From positions 1 through 64,000 of the forward strand of contig JAQWXR010000018.1 in NCBI GenBank assembly GCA_029254375.1: a stretch of DNA of 64,000 bases, in the 5' to 3' direction. Below are positions 10,453 through 20,473 of the stretch, one piece after another. The first letter of the stretch is position 1, and every line of letters starts with the position of its first letter. Below the pieces are notes generated by a model that searched no databases, was not told the origin of the DNA, and saw only the letters and a program-made list of their open reading frames with translations. This DNA comes from Schleiferiaceae bacterium (lineage in GTDB: Bacteria > Bacteroidota > Bacteroidia > Flavobacteriales > Schleiferiaceae). The translations under genes and the position numbers were made by a program.

Positions 10453-12987
10453 ATGGCGGACGCTGAACGTATTATTCAAATTAACATTGAGGAGGAGATG
10501 AAGAGCTCCTACATCGATTATTCGATGTCGGTGATTGTCTCACGTGCCCTTCCTGATGTGCGCGATGGCCTCAAGCCGGTGCATCGTCGAGTTCTTTACG
10601 GAATGAATGAGATGGGAAATTTCTCCTCTCGTGCCTACAAAAAATCAGCCCTAGTTGTGGGTGAGGTGATGGGTAAATTTCACCCACACGGTGATTCTGC
10701 TATTTACGATACGGCTGTGCGAATGGCTCAGAACTGGTCCTTGCGCTACATGCTAATTGACGGTCAAGGAAACTTTGGCTCGGTCGATGGAGATTCCCCG
10801 GCGGCGATGCGTTACACCGAGATTCGGATGCGTAAAATCACCGAGGAAATGGTTAAGGATATTGACAAAGAAACAGTCGATTTTAAGCTCAACTATGACG
10901 ATTCCCGTCAGGAGCCCACCGTCCTTCCCACAAGGATACCTGCATTACTAGTTAACGGAGCTTCGGGTATTGCCGTAGGTATGGCAACCAACATGCCTCC
11001 TCATAACCTTACTGAAACCATCAATGCCGCGATTGCCTACGTGGACAATCCAGAAATTGATGTGGATGGCCTAATGCAGTTCGTCAAGGCACCTGACTTT
11101 CCTACGGGAGGAATTATTTATGGCTACGATGGGGTTCGAGAGGCGTTTCACACAGGTCGAGGCCGGGTAGTGGTGCGCGCACGAGCAACCATTGAAGATG
11201 TGAATGGACGTGATTGCATCATTGTTTCGGAGATTCCCTACCAAGTGAATAAAGCGGAAATGATCAAGAAAACCGCCGAGCTTATCAACGACAAAAAGCT
11301 GGAGGGAATCAGCGACATCCGTGATGAGTCGGATCGGAATGGAATGCGCATAGTATACGTGCTAAAGCGTGATGCTGTTCCCAATGTGGTTCTAAACAAA
11401 CTATATAAATACACCCAGTTGCAAAGCAGCTTCAGTGTGAATAATGTTGCACTCGTTGCAGGGCGCCCAGCGACGCTGAACTTACGAGAGATGATTCACT
11501 ACTTCGTGGAGCATCGCCATGAGGTGGTCGTTCGACGAACTCATTACGAGTTGAGTCAAGCCGAAAAGCGTGCTCATGTGCTGGAGGGATTACTTATTGC
11601 CATTGACCACTTAGATGCTGTGATTGCTCTTATTCGAGGGTCCAAGACAGTAGACCAAGCAAAAGAAGGTTTGATGGAGAAATTCGGCTTGTCCGAAATT
11701 CAGTCGAAGGCAATCTTGGAATTGCGTCTCCAAAAGTTGACGGGATTAGAGCGTGATAAAATCAAGTCGGAATTCAACGAATTGATGGAGCAAATTGCCT
11801 ATTTCAAGCGGATTCTAGACGAAAAGGACTTGAGAATGAGCATCATCAAAGAAGAATTGGTAGAGGTGCGCGACAAGTATGGGGACGAGCGTCGTTCGGA
11901 AATCGAATACGCCGGCGGCGACATGCGCATGGAGGACATGATTGCTGATGAAGATGTGGTTATAACCATTTCTAACATGGGCTATGTGAAGCGTACCCCA
12001 TTGACAGAGTATCGGACACAAAGCAGGGGAGGAGTGGGCTCTCGCGGGGCGACTACACGAGACGAGGACTTTATTGAACATGTGTTCGTAGCATCGAACC
12101 ATAATTATCTCTTATTCTTCACCGAACAGGGCCGGTGTTTCTGGCTGCGTGTTTATGAAATCCCGGAAGGAAACCGAACGAGCAAAGGCAAAGCCATTGT
12201 GAATTTGATCAATATCCCTCAAAACGATAAGGTTCGTGCCTTTATAAACACGAATGATATTAAGGACGAGGAGTATGTGAATTCGCACTATGTGGTGCTT
12301 TGCACGACCAAAGGGATTATTAAAAAGACAACCCTTGAGGCATACAGTCGTCCACGGGTGAATGGAATAAATGCCATCACGGTTCGAGAAGGTGACAAAT
12401 TGCTCGAAGCTCGACTCACTACTGGAAACATGGAGATCCTCATGGCCGTAGGTTCGGGTAAGGCAATTCGCTTCCCTGAGGAAAAAGTTCGCCCAATGGG
12501 TCGAAATGCATCCGGTGTTCGTGCGATGGCATTAGACACGGATAATGACATCATTGTGGGTATGGTGTGCACGGATAGTGATCAAGAGTCAATTCTCGTA
12601 GTAAGTGAAAACGGCTATGGTAAGCGAACTCTTGTCGAAGATTACCGCGTGACGAACCGAGGCGGAAAAGGGGTGAAAACGTTAAGTATCACTGAAAAAA
12701 CAGGAAAACTTATCGCTATTAAGGTGGTGACTGATGATGATGACTTGATGATTACCACAAGAAATGGTATCATGATTCGGATGGAAATGAACGAAATCCG
12801 AGTGATGGGTCGAGCTACCCAAGGAGTTCGAGTGATCAATCTGAAGTCAGGCGTTGTGATTTCATCCGTAGCCAAAGTGCCCCATGTTGAGGACGAAGAC
12901 GTAGTCATTGACATCACTGAAGACGCAACGGATTTGAGTGCAGAAGCGGCAGGGGAGAGTCCCACCGCGGGGCAAGACGCAGAATAA
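10453..12987 (+). CDS. gyrA: DNA gyrase subunit A
   Basis: [54 protein letters not shown]; GyrA C-terminal repeats. Confidence 0.97.
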   Translation: MADAERIIQINIEEEMKSSYIDYSMSVIVSRALPDVRDGLKPVHRRVLYGMNEMGNFSSRAYKKSALVVGEVMGKFHPHGDSAIYDTAVRMAQNWSLRYMLIDGQGNFGSVDGDSPAAMRYTEIRMRKITEEMVKDIDKETVDFKLNYDDSRQEPTVLPTRIPALLVNGASGIAVGMATNMPPHNLTETINAAIAYVDNPEIDVDGLMQFVKAPDFPTGGIIYGYDGVREAFHTGRGRVVVRARATIEDVNGRDCIIVSEIPYQVNKAEMIKKTAELINDKKLEGISDIRDESDRNGMRIVYVLKRDAVPNVVLNKLYKYTQLQSSFSVNNVALVAGRPATLNLREMIHYFVEHRHEVVVRRTHYELSQAEKRAHVLEGLLIAIDHLDAVIALIRGSKTVDQAKEGLMEKFGLSEIQSKAILELRLQKLTGLERDKIKSEFNELMEQIAYFKRILDEKDLRMSIIKEELVEVRDKYGDERRSEIEYAGGDMRMEDMIADEDVVITISNMGYVKRTPLTEYRTQSRGGVGSRGATTRDEDFIEHVFVASNHNYLLFFTEQGRCFWLRVYEIPEGNRTSKGKAIVNLINIPQNDKVRAFINTNDIKDEEYVNSHYVVLCTTKGIIKKTTLEAYSRPRVNGINAITVREGDKLLEARLTTGNMEILMAVGSGKAIRFPEEKVRPMGRNASGVRAMALDTDNDIIVGMVCTDSDQESILVVSENGYGKRTLVEDYRVTNRGGKGVKTLSITEKTGKLIAIKVVTDDDDLMITTRNGIMIRMEMNEIRVMGRATQGVRVINLKSGVVISSVAKVPHVEDEDVVIDITEDATDLSAEAAGESPTAGQDAE

Positions 12988-13006
12988 AGCGCTAACTTTT
13001 AATTCA

Positions 13007-13034
13007 AACGCCCGGCCCTAACGGGTCGGGCGTT
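13007..13034. terminator. Terminator-like hairpin downstream of gyrA
   Basis: AACGCCCGGCCC-TAAC-GGGTCGGGCGTT, 12-bp stem with one G-U pair. Confidence 0.7.
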
Positions 13035-13059
13035 ATCTTTGTACCATATATCTAATTCT

Positions 13060-14349
13060 ATGAAAACGACTGCATTCTTTGGAGCTATGGTGTTGTCCAT
13101 CTCCATGTTCGCCCAGGCACCGAGTATTTCTAGTGCCAAAATCGCCATGGACCGTGGAGATTTGACAGAAGCCAAGAAGTACATCGATGAGGCCACTGGA
13201 ATCATTGAAGCTCAGCCCGCAGCGGAGCAGAATCCAAAGCTCATGCCTAAATACTTTGTCTATCGTGGCCAGGTGTACTACAAGCTTTTCCAAGATGAGA
13301 CACTAACTCAGCCGATTTACTTGGATGAGGCGGCTCAGAGTTTTGCGGATTGCATCGCCTTTGAGGCGTCCAGTAATAAGAAACGGTACTCAAAAGAAGC
13401 AGAGGAGGTATTGCCTTACATCGCAGCGGACTTTATTACTATTGCAGAGGACAACAACTTTAATAAGAACAACAAAGAGGCAGCAATATCAGCCTATGAA
13501 TCAGCGTACAAGCTGCGAAATGAACTTGGTGCTCTAGATACCTTGACCTTGAGTTATATCGGTTATTTATCGCAGGACGTAAAGGACTACGCTCGTGCTG
13601 AAGAGGTGTACAAGATGCTCATGGACATGAACTTTAAGAATATCATGTGGACAGGGATTTTGTTAGAAGATGGCAATCGTTATCCTTTCCCAGACAAGAA
13701 AACTTTAGACTTCTACATTTCTACGGAGCGCGCTTCGGAACCACAGCGCTCTGAGAGTATCGCTCATGAGTTCTATGTTCAGTTGTTGTGGGTGTATAAC
13801 GAAACAGAGCAGCATGAAGCTTATGATGCATTGATGAAGGTGGCTCGCGCCAAGTTCCCTTCCAACGACAATCTGTTGAAGATGGAATTGCAGTCCTTCT
13901 TAGACAAAGAAGACTTTGATGGCGCCTTGGCCAACTTGGAAGAAGCTTTGGTAAGTGATCCAAAAAATGCCTTGTATCTGTATAATGTGGGTTTCATTTA
14001 CCATCAGAAGAAAAAAGATGCAGTCAAAGGACGGGAATACTACGTGGCAGCCATGGAGGCGGACGCCGATTATTTGGATGCAGTCTACATGCTTGGCTTG
14101 ATGCACATCGACGAGTCAAACGTGGTGGTGGAGAAAATGAATGCTTTGCCTCGTAATGCCAAGAAAGAATACGACAAGCTGAATGGAGAGAAGGATTCAG
14201 AATTATCTGAGGCATTAGTCTTTTTTGAAAAGGCGTATGCCATAAACGCGAAGGATGAAGCGACGTTACAAGCCTTGCGTGAAGTGTATTACAAGTTGGG
14301 CAAATACGATGATGCGAAGCGCATTATGGAAGAAATGGGTAATATTTAA
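13060..14349 (+). CDS. Secreted tetratricopeptide repeat protein
   Basis: Signal-like MKTTAFFGAMVLSISMFAQAP; several TPR-like repeats (ALANLEEALVSDPKNALYLYNVGFIYHQKK...). Confidence 0.8.
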   Translation: MKTTAFFGAMVLSISMFAQAPSISSAKIAMDRGDLTEAKKYIDEATGIIEAQPAAEQNPKLMPKYFVYRGQVYYKLFQDETLTQPIYLDEAAQSFADCIAFEASSNKKRYSKEAEEVLPYIAADFITIAEDNNFNKNNKEAAISAYESAYKLRNELGALDTLTLSYIGYLSQDVKDYARAEEVYKMLMDMNFKNIMWTGILLEDGNRYPFPDKKTLDFYISTERASEPQRSESIAHEFYVQLLWVYNETEQHEAYDALMKVARAKFPSNDNLLKMELQSFLDKEDFDGALANLEEALVSDPKNALYLYNVGFIYHQKKKDAVKGREYYVAAMEADADYLDAVYMLGLMHIDESNVVVEKMNALPRNAKKEYDKLNGEKDSELSEALVFFEKAYAINAKDEATLQALREVYYKLGKYDDAKRIMEEMGNI

Positions 14350-14369
14350 TCCCCAGGATTTCTAAATAG

Positions 14370-14399
14370 AAAAGCGCGCGCCATTTGGCGCGCGCTTTT
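14370..14399. terminator. Bidirectional terminator hairpin
   Basis: AAAAGCGCGCGCC-ATTT-GGCGCGCGCTTTT, 13-bp perfect stem between convergent genes. Confidence 0.88.
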
Positions 14400-14536
14400 C
14401 ATTTCTGGAGACATACTCCATAAAGGTTTAAGGATTTAGCAGGGTAAGAGTGATTGGATGGATGTTCGGAGGTTGAGCTGATTATTAGTTAACATAATAT
14501 ATATTATGGGGAGATTTCATGGAAGAAAAAAATCCT

Positions 14537-17500
14537 TCACGAGGGCAATCGTTTCATACTAGGACTGATTGGTCTGCGGCGCGGGATTTGTGTTACAGGA
14601 TGCCCGAGCCCGGCGTCAGCATAACGTGGATCAGCCACCATAGGACAGCGCTCCACGTGTTCAACTTCTAAACTGAGGTAGTCATGTTCTGATTGAACTC
14701 TGCCCTGCAGAATGAAGACGCCTCGGTCCTTTACGACATAGCGCCGTACCGAGGGCGGAAAATGAACTGTATCAAAAATGTCCCCCGTAAATTCCTGAAA
14801 GGTTCCAAACTGCATATGTTCTCCTTTGATAGTCTTGCTATTCTTAATGCTAACCACATAGCCTAAGGCCTGAATAACCTGTCCTTGATGCTTTTTCCAC
14901 TGTTTTACGCATGTAAACGGTTTCCCTTGCCAGCCTGTAAATAAGTCAAAGGGATTTCCGAGGCTAAACCCAAGAAGCTCTAATTGATCGTAGGCATCAT
15001 CGAGAATGTGCTGTGAAAGCTCAGGTAAGGAAAATGCCCGTGCGGGCGCCTCAAATAGAGACAGGCTTGGTGCAGCCTGGGGTTTGTGGCCTAGCCGGTG
15101 ATGTGCTTCCCAAAGAAGGGCCCGTTTCGCCTGCTTGGCGAATCGAAATCCGCCTATCCGAATCAATAACAATAAGGACTCCATAGGGACAGGATGTTCC
15201 GCGCGGTGCATCCGATCAATAAACGTGGCCAACGAGGAAAAAGCACCTTTGCGCAGGCGTTCGTGAACGATGCTTCGACAAAAGCGAATGTCTATGCCCA
15301 AAATTCGCTCCATGCCTAGGAGTATGCGCTGGCCATCTAGTAGAGAGCTGCAAACATCGCCTTCATTCACGCAAGGGGCTTCAATGGTGGCTCCATGTCG
15401 ACGTGCTTCGTGGAGGTAGAATTCTGCGCGATAAAATCCTCCGCCATTATTGATAGTCGCGACGAGATATTCTAGGGGGAAGTGTGCTTTGAGGTAAAGA
15501 CTTTGAAAGCTTTCTACTGCGTAAGACGCTGAATGGCCCTTTGCAAAGGCGTAGCCTGCAAAACTCTCGATTTGCCGCCATATTTCTTGGGCATCTACAT
15601 CCGGGTAGCCCTTGCTCCGGCAATTGGTAAAGAATTGCTGCTCAACGGCTAGAAACTCTTCTCGAGACCGGTATTTACCTGACATGCCTCGACGCAGTAC
15701 ATCCGCTTCTGCGAGGCTCAGTCCAGCGTAGTAATGGGCGACTCTGATGACATCCTCTTGATAAACCATGACGCCGTAGGTTTCAGGCATGATGTCGAGC
15801 AATATTGGGTGCGCTTGTGCGCGCCTTTCTGGCTGACGGTGCCGTTCAATATACTCCCGCATCATGCCGGATTGCGCGACACCTGGACGGATGACGGAGC
15901 TAGCCGCTACGAGTTCTAGGTAATTGCTTGTCTGTAGTTTGCACATAAGCATGCGCATCGCGGGTGATTCAACATAAAAACAGCCCATGGCACCCCCATT
16001 CTTGAGGAGCGCCAGGCTTTTGGGGTCTGTTTTGAAGCGAGCTATGTCGTGAATATCGAGTTGAGCGACTTCGGCCGGCTTATTTTTTTTGAGGATGGTT
16101 ACACATTCAGAAATCTTGCTTAGTCCGCGCTGGCCTAGGATGTCAAACTTGTGAAGGCCAACGTCTTCGGCGGTGTACATGTCAAAATCCACCGTGGGAA
16201 AACCTTTAGGCGGTAAAAACGTGGTAGAAAAGGAATGCAGCGGCTCTTGCGCAATGAGAATCCCGCCCGAGTGAATGCTCATCCGGTGGGGAAGGCCGTG
16301 AAGTCGATGTGCATATTGCAGGAGCCGCTGGGCGCTTTCGTCCCCTGCGGGGATTTTTCCTTCCGCAATGGCATCAATTTCAAACTTTGGCAAGCCGAAA
16401 ACTTTACCCAGTTCACGCACCACCGCGCGGTACTGAAAGGTATTGCAGGCGCCGAGTAAGGCCGTGTGTGGAAAGCGCTTGAAGATGTATGCCGTCAAGT
16501 GTTGGCGGTCGCGCCAGGAGAAATCCAGGTCAAAATCTGGTGGGGACTGCCGGTACAGATTGATAAAGCGCTCAAAGTAGAGATCGAGTTCAATGGGGTC
16601 GACATTCGTAATCTTTAGCAGGTAAGCGACGATGCTATTTGCGCCACTCCCGCGTCCTACGTAGAAGTAAGATTGTTTCTGTGCATAGCGGATAATATCC
16701 CAGTTGATTAAAAAGTACGCAGTAAAGGCTTTTTCTTGAATGATTTGCAGTTCCTTCTCCAGGCGTTCATGAACGGCTCGGCTCGCATTCGGATAGCGGT
16801 GAGGAATTGCATCTAAGCATAAGTGCCTAAGGAGCGTTTCGTCTTTGGTACTTGAGCCGGTATAGGTTTGTTGGTTCTTGCCCCCACTCCCCTTTCCTAG
16901 CTGTGCATCCCAGGGTCCTAGGCTGGAAAGGAAATATTGCCCTTGTGTCCATAGTTGTTTTGAAAACCGTGCAGCCAGGCTTTGCGCATCCTCCCAGCGG
17001 TGCTCGTTCGGTAGATGGTCGTTGACTGTTAATTTGCTTAGCACGGTGTTGTGCTCCATGGCTCGAAGCAATCGATGGCTGTTGAAATCGCTCGTTCCGC
17101 GAAAGGCCATGGTGCCCCAGGCAAGGCAGCGTCGCGGCTCAGGATATCGCTCTGCGCGGCGTTGCTCGCTTTCTTCGATGCCGACCCACTCGTCCGCGCG
17201 GAGCTTCCGTTCAGGCGCTCGCTGTAGGGGGTAAATTATTCGAACTTCCGCAAGTTGAGGAGGGCTTTCAAGATGTCCTGGCCTGGCCCGGCTCAGCCAT
17301 GTGTTGATTTGCTGAAACCCATAAGGGCTTTCGGGCAGTAGTATAGCGATTCTAATTCCACCAACTCTTAGATCTACTGCAGGCTGAATCGGGATCTTAG
17401 CCAGTTGTAGGCTGGGTAGAATACCTGCGGTGCCATTCACTTCGGCCAGAATCAGCGGGCTGCAGCCGTGTTTTTCTGCTAGGTCTAGGACGTCTTTGGG

Positions 17501-17548
17501 CTCCAGCACTCCAAAGCGGAAGCTGTACGCCGTGTGGCTAATTATCAT
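14537..17548 (-). CDS. dnaE2: DNA polymerase III alpha-like, error-prone DnaE2/ImuC-type polymerase
   Basis: VGRGSGANSIVAYLL, PPDFDLDFSWRDR, GMSGKYRSREEF, KGHSASYAVESFQSLYLK; about 1003 aa; degenerate PHP N-terminus; next to SRAP and dinB. Confidence 0.88.
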   Translation of the reverse strand: MIISHTAYSFRFGVLEPKDVLDLAEKHGCSPLILAEVNGTAGILPSLQLAKIPIQPAVDLRVGGIRIAILLPESPYGFQQINTWLSRARPGHLESPPQLAEVRIIYPLQRAPERKLRADEWVGIEESEQRRAERYPEPRRCLAWGTMAFRGTSDFNSHRLLRAMEHNTVLSKLTVNDHLPNEHRWEDAQSLAARFSKQLWTQGQYFLSSLGPWDAQLGKGSGGKNQQTYTGSSTKDETLLRHLCLDAIPHRYPNASRAVHERLEKELQIIQEKAFTAYFLINWDIIRYAQKQSYFYVGRGSGANSIVAYLLKITNVDPIELDLYFERFINLYRQSPPDFDLDFSWRDRQHLTAYIFKRFPHTALLGACNTFQYRAVVRELGKVFGLPKFEIDAIAEGKIPAGDESAQRLLQYAHRLHGLPHRMSIHSGGILIAQEPLHSFSTTFLPPKGFPTVDFDMYTAEDVGLHKFDILGQRGLSKISECVTILKKNKPAEVAQLDIHDIARFKTDPKSLALLKNGGAMGCFYVESPAMRMLMCKLQTSNYLELVAASSVIRPGVAQSGMMREYIERHRQPERRAQAHPILLDIMPETYGVMVYQEDVIRVAHYYAGLSLAEADVLRRGMSGKYRSREEFLAVEQQFFTNCRSKGYPDVDAQEIWRQIESFAGYAFAKGHSASYAVESFQSLYLKAHFPLEYLVATINNGGGFYRAEFYLHEARRHGATIEAPCVNEGDVCSSLLDGQRILLGMERILGIDIRFCRSIVHERLRKGAFSSLATFIDRMHRAEHPVPMESLLLLIRIGGFRFAKQAKRALLWEAHHRLGHKPQAAPSLSLFEAPARAFSLPELSQHILDDAYDQLELLGFSLGNPFDLFTGWQGKPFTCVKQWKKHQGQVIQALGYVVSIKNSKTIKGEHMQFGTFQEFTGDIFDTVHFPPSVRRYVVKDRGVFILQGRVQSEHDYLSLEVEHVERCPMVADPRYADAGLGHPVTQIPRRRPISPSMKRLPS

Positions 17549-17551
17549 GGC

Positions 17552-18331
17552 TTAAGAGGGGCGCATGCCTTCTAGACGCAGATCGCTTTTGCTTTCGTAC
17601 TCCTCTTCGCTAAATAGGCGCTCCCCCGTGGGAAGAAGGATTTTAACGTCTTTATTGCGTGGGTTTTTAATGGCCGGAGATATAGGGTAGGCATTTAAGC
17701 GCTCTCCTGGATAGGGCTTTAGCAGCTCTGTAATATCTGAAAGTTCGCTGTCAAGCGAAAGCCAGTCCTGCTCTGCATCTCGAGGAATAATGACGGGGGA
17801 CCGGTGGTGGCGGATCCTTTGTGTTACCGTGTTTGCTGCGACTGTGATGATAGCGAAGGAGCGAATAATCTCCCCACTTGTGGGGTTATGCCACTCGTCC
17901 CAGATTCCGGCAAAGGCAAAGGGGCGCTCTTGTTTTCTGAGATAAACGAGGTAAGGCTCGCTGAGCTTGTGGTCTTCTGGGCCTTCGATAAACGCATCAG
18001 CAAGGACGAGGCAACGCTGGCTGCGTATGGCTTTACGGAAGCTAGGCTTTTGAATAATGCCCTTGGAGCCGAGGTATCCGGGGTTGTTTTCGGGATTGTG
18101 ATCTCCTTCGGCTCGCGCATTAAGCAGGCACATGGGTTTTTGGGCCCAGTGGGGAACGAGGCCAAATTGGAAGAGTTGGACTTCTTTCGGTCGGTCGCTG
18201 GCAATCACAGGAGCGCGCTCACTCGCCGAAACATTGGGGTTTTTTGGGAAGAGTTCAGGTTGAGGAACGCGGACGCCAAAGCGCTTTTCTACGACGTCAA
18301 TCCGGCTTATTTGAACATAGCGTCCACACAT
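17552..18331 (-). CDS. SOS response-associated peptidase (SRAP/YedK/HMCES family)
   Basis: N-terminal MCGRY with Cys2; LLNARAEG; CLVLADAFIEG; FAGIWDEW; H/SPVIIP near C-term. Confidence 0.93.
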   Translation of the reverse strand: MCGRYVQISRIDVVEKRFGVRVPQPELFPKNPNVSASERAPVIASDRPKEVQLFQFGLVPHWAQKPMCLLNARAEGDHNPENNPGYLGSKGIIQKPSFRKAIRSQRCLVLADAFIEGPEDHKLSEPYLVYLRKQERPFAFAGIWDEWHNPTSGEIIRSFAIITVAANTVTQRIRHHRSPVIIPRDAEQDWLSLDSELSDITELLKPYPGERLNAYPISPAIKNPRNKDVKILLPTGERLFSEEEYESKSDLRLEGMRPS

Positions 18332-18345
18332 AGGTGTAGTTATTT

Positions 18346-18366
18346 AATAGTTTAAACAAAACTATT
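18346..18366. promoter_or_regulatory. Candidate operator dyad overlapping a TAGTTTTG -7 element upstream of the SRAP gene
   Basis: AATAGTTT-AAACA-AAACTATT perfect 8-bp inverted repeat; minus strand TAGTTTTG at 18357-18364. Confidence 0.45.
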
Positions 18367-18393
18367 TAAAATACTGGTTTTGTGTATTTTAAA
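18365..18393. promoter_or_regulatory. Candidate second operator dyad upstream of the SRAP gene
   Basis: TTTAAAATAC-TGGTTTTGT-GTATTTTAAA perfect 10-bp inverted repeat. Confidence 0.45.
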
Positions 18394-18441
18394 TATTGGT
18401 ATAGATATTTTCTATAAGTCGTTTTGACTTAGCTGAAGGCC

Positions 18442-19653
18442 TTAGGATCTTCGGTTCGAAAGCAACGGCGGCGGCTCTCCATTGAAGGGGTTCTCTCGAC
18501 CAATAGTCCGTGCCCCCATTCCATAAGCACGGACAACGGCTCGGTCTCCATACGTCACGCGAATATGATCCATGGCAGCATACAGTCGGTCGTTTCGGTC
18601 GCATGTCTCAAAGAGGTGATACTGCTCCCCTCCCCCTACGAGTCCGCTCAAATGAATACCAATAAGTCGAATTCGAACCCTTCGATCGTAGAGACGCTGA
18701 AACAACTCTTTAGCTTTTGGGATCAAGATGGCATCAGAGGCAGTGTAAGGCATGCTGACTTGCTGGCTATGCGTCTGGAAGTCAGCATAGCGGATTTTGA
18801 TTCGCACACAGCTAGTTAGCTTATGTCCTCGGCGGAGCTGAAAGGCTAGGTTTTCGACCATCGCCACTAGAATGCTTTGAAGCTTTTCAATGTCAGCACT
18901 ATCCTGATCAAAGGTGCGCTCGGTCGAAATGGATTTCCGCTCATGGCTAGCGCGCACAGGGGATTCATCAAGCCCTTGAGCCTTTTCCCAAAGGGTTTTC
19001 CCAGGCTTGCCAAATACGCTGTATAACATATCGACAGGCATTTCCTGAAGGATTCCAATGCTCTGGACGCCTAGATTCCTCAAGGTTTGATAAGTCTTCT
19101 CTCCGACCATAGGGATTTTTCGGACAGATAAAGGGGCTAAGAAGCTCCGCTCTGTACCTAGATCAACGTGCCTTTGATTATTGGGTTTCGCTTCTCCTGT
19201 GGCTACTTTAGAAACCGTTTTATTTGCAGAAAGACCAAAGGAAATGGGCAATCCGGACTCGCGCATGACGCGTTGGCGAAGCTCGGAAGAAAAGGAAAGG
19301 GCGCCAAAAAAGCGATCCATGCCGGTCAGATCGGCATAAAATTCATCAATAGAGGCTTTTTCCAGCAGGGGAACCTGCTCTCGTATGATATCTGTTACTA
19401 GCTTGGATTGCTTGGAGTAGGCGGCGGAATTCCCTCGAATAACGACGGCTTCGGGGCATAAGCCTCGTGCCATCCGCATGGGCATGGCGGAACGTATGCC
19501 GAATTTCCGTGCCTCATAACTACACGAAGCCACTACGCCTCGGTCGGAGGTGCCTCCAATGAGAATGGGGCGCCCCTCCAGTCGCTGGTCCTGTAGGCGC
19601 TCGACGGACACAAAAAAGCTGTCCAAGTCCATATGAAGCACGTGGCGTTGCAT
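18442..19653 (-). CDS. dinB: Y-family DNA polymerase (DNA polymerase IV/DinB-like)
   Basis: HMDLDSFFVSVE; ASIDEFYADLTGMDRFFG; ISFGLSANKTVSKVAT; C-terminal QYHLF clamp-binding-like motif. Confidence 0.93.
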   Translation of the reverse strand: MQRHVLHMDLDSFFVSVERLQDQRLEGRPILIGGTSDRGVVASCSYEARKFGIRSAMPMRMARGLCPEAVVIRGNSAAYSKQSKLVTDIIREQVPLLEKASIDEFYADLTGMDRFFGALSFSSELRQRVMRESGLPISFGLSANKTVSKVATGEAKPNNQRHVDLGTERSFLAPLSVRKIPMVGEKTYQTLRNLGVQSIGILQEMPVDMLYSVFGKPGKTLWEKAQGLDESPVRASHERKSISTERTFDQDSADIEKLQSILVAMVENLAFQLRRGHKLTSCVRIKIRYADFQTHSQQVSMPYTASDAILIPKAKELFQRLYDRRVRIRLIGIHLSGLVGGGEQYHLFETCDRNDRLYAAMDHIRVTYGDRAVVRAYGMGARTIGRENPFNGEPPPLLSNRRS

Positions 19654-19666
19654 GAGGGGGAGCGGA

Positions 19667-20467
19667 TTAGGCGACGTTTTGATTCAATGCTATCCGAAGG
19701 GCCCGCACTTCTTGCTGTAGCGCGTCGAGGCGATTTAGGACGACATCATCACCTCCAAACTTGGCGGAGAGGTCCCATTGAATACTCCCCTCCACTTTCC
19801 AGACCTCAAGAAGATCCTCAACGTGTACGCAATAGGGTGCGTAGATGGGGTTATCTGAAATGAGTTCGATTTCTCCAGAGGAAAGGATGTGATTGCTTGC
19901 TCTTTTAAATACAACACCTTGGTCCTGAGTCAGAAATACATAGAGCTCTCCTGTTTTAATAGAATGCCAGTCCTGCACATAGCTAGAAATCACGTACGAG
20001 CCAGGCACAAAAGGGAGCATACTATCTCCTTGAATTTGGAATACGCGTCGAGTTTCTTCAGAGGATAGCTCAGGTATGGGCAATGAAAACTGAGGAAGTG
20101 CTTCAACAAAGTCAATATCGCCATATCCCCCAAGGTAGCCGGCGGCCGCTTTGACAGGAACGAGGGATATGCGCTCTCGGTTGCTTTCTGGATCGATAGG
20201 TACGGCAAGTACGCGCAACTTTCGGCCAGCAAGGCGCTCTCCATCTATGCCTTTAGAGGCAGACGCCAGGTCCATTCCGCCGACTAAACTATCGAGACTT
20301 GTTTGAAATACGCGAGAAAAAGCCATGAGGGTCTCCAGCTTAGGCTCTGCTCTTCCTTCTTCGTAGGATCCAATTAAAGATCTCTTAACTCCTACTCTAT
20401 CAGCAAGTTGCTGCTGTGTCCATCCATTTTTTTTACGAAGTGATTTCAGGCTATTGGCGAGTTCCAT
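19667..20467 (-). CDS. XRE-HTH / S24 peptidase (LexA-like) transcriptional regulator
   Basis: N-term HTH (LRKKNGWTQQQLADRVGVKRSLIGSYEEGRAEPKLETL); S24 domain VKAAAGYLGGYGD (Ala-Gly), QGDSMLPF Ser, GVVFKR Lys. Confidence 0.88.
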   Translation of the reverse strand: MELANSLKSLRKKNGWTQQQLADRVGVKRSLIGSYEEGRAEPKLETLMAFSRVFQTSLDSLVGGMDLASASKGIDGERLAGRKLRVLAVPIDPESNRERISLVPVKAAAGYLGGYGDIDFVEALPQFSLPIPELSSEETRRVFQIQGDSMLPFVPGSYVISSYVQDWHSIKTGELYVFLTQDQGVVFKRASNHILSSGEIELISDNPIYAPYCVHVEDLLEVWKVEGSIQWDLSAKFGGDDVVLNRLDALQQEVRALRIALNQNVA

Positions 20468-20473
20468 CTTTAT

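Noticed and set aside
17804-18355. 183-aa plus-strand ORF opposite the SRAP gene
   Set aside because: Shadow ORF; SRAP motifs on the minus strand are unambiguous
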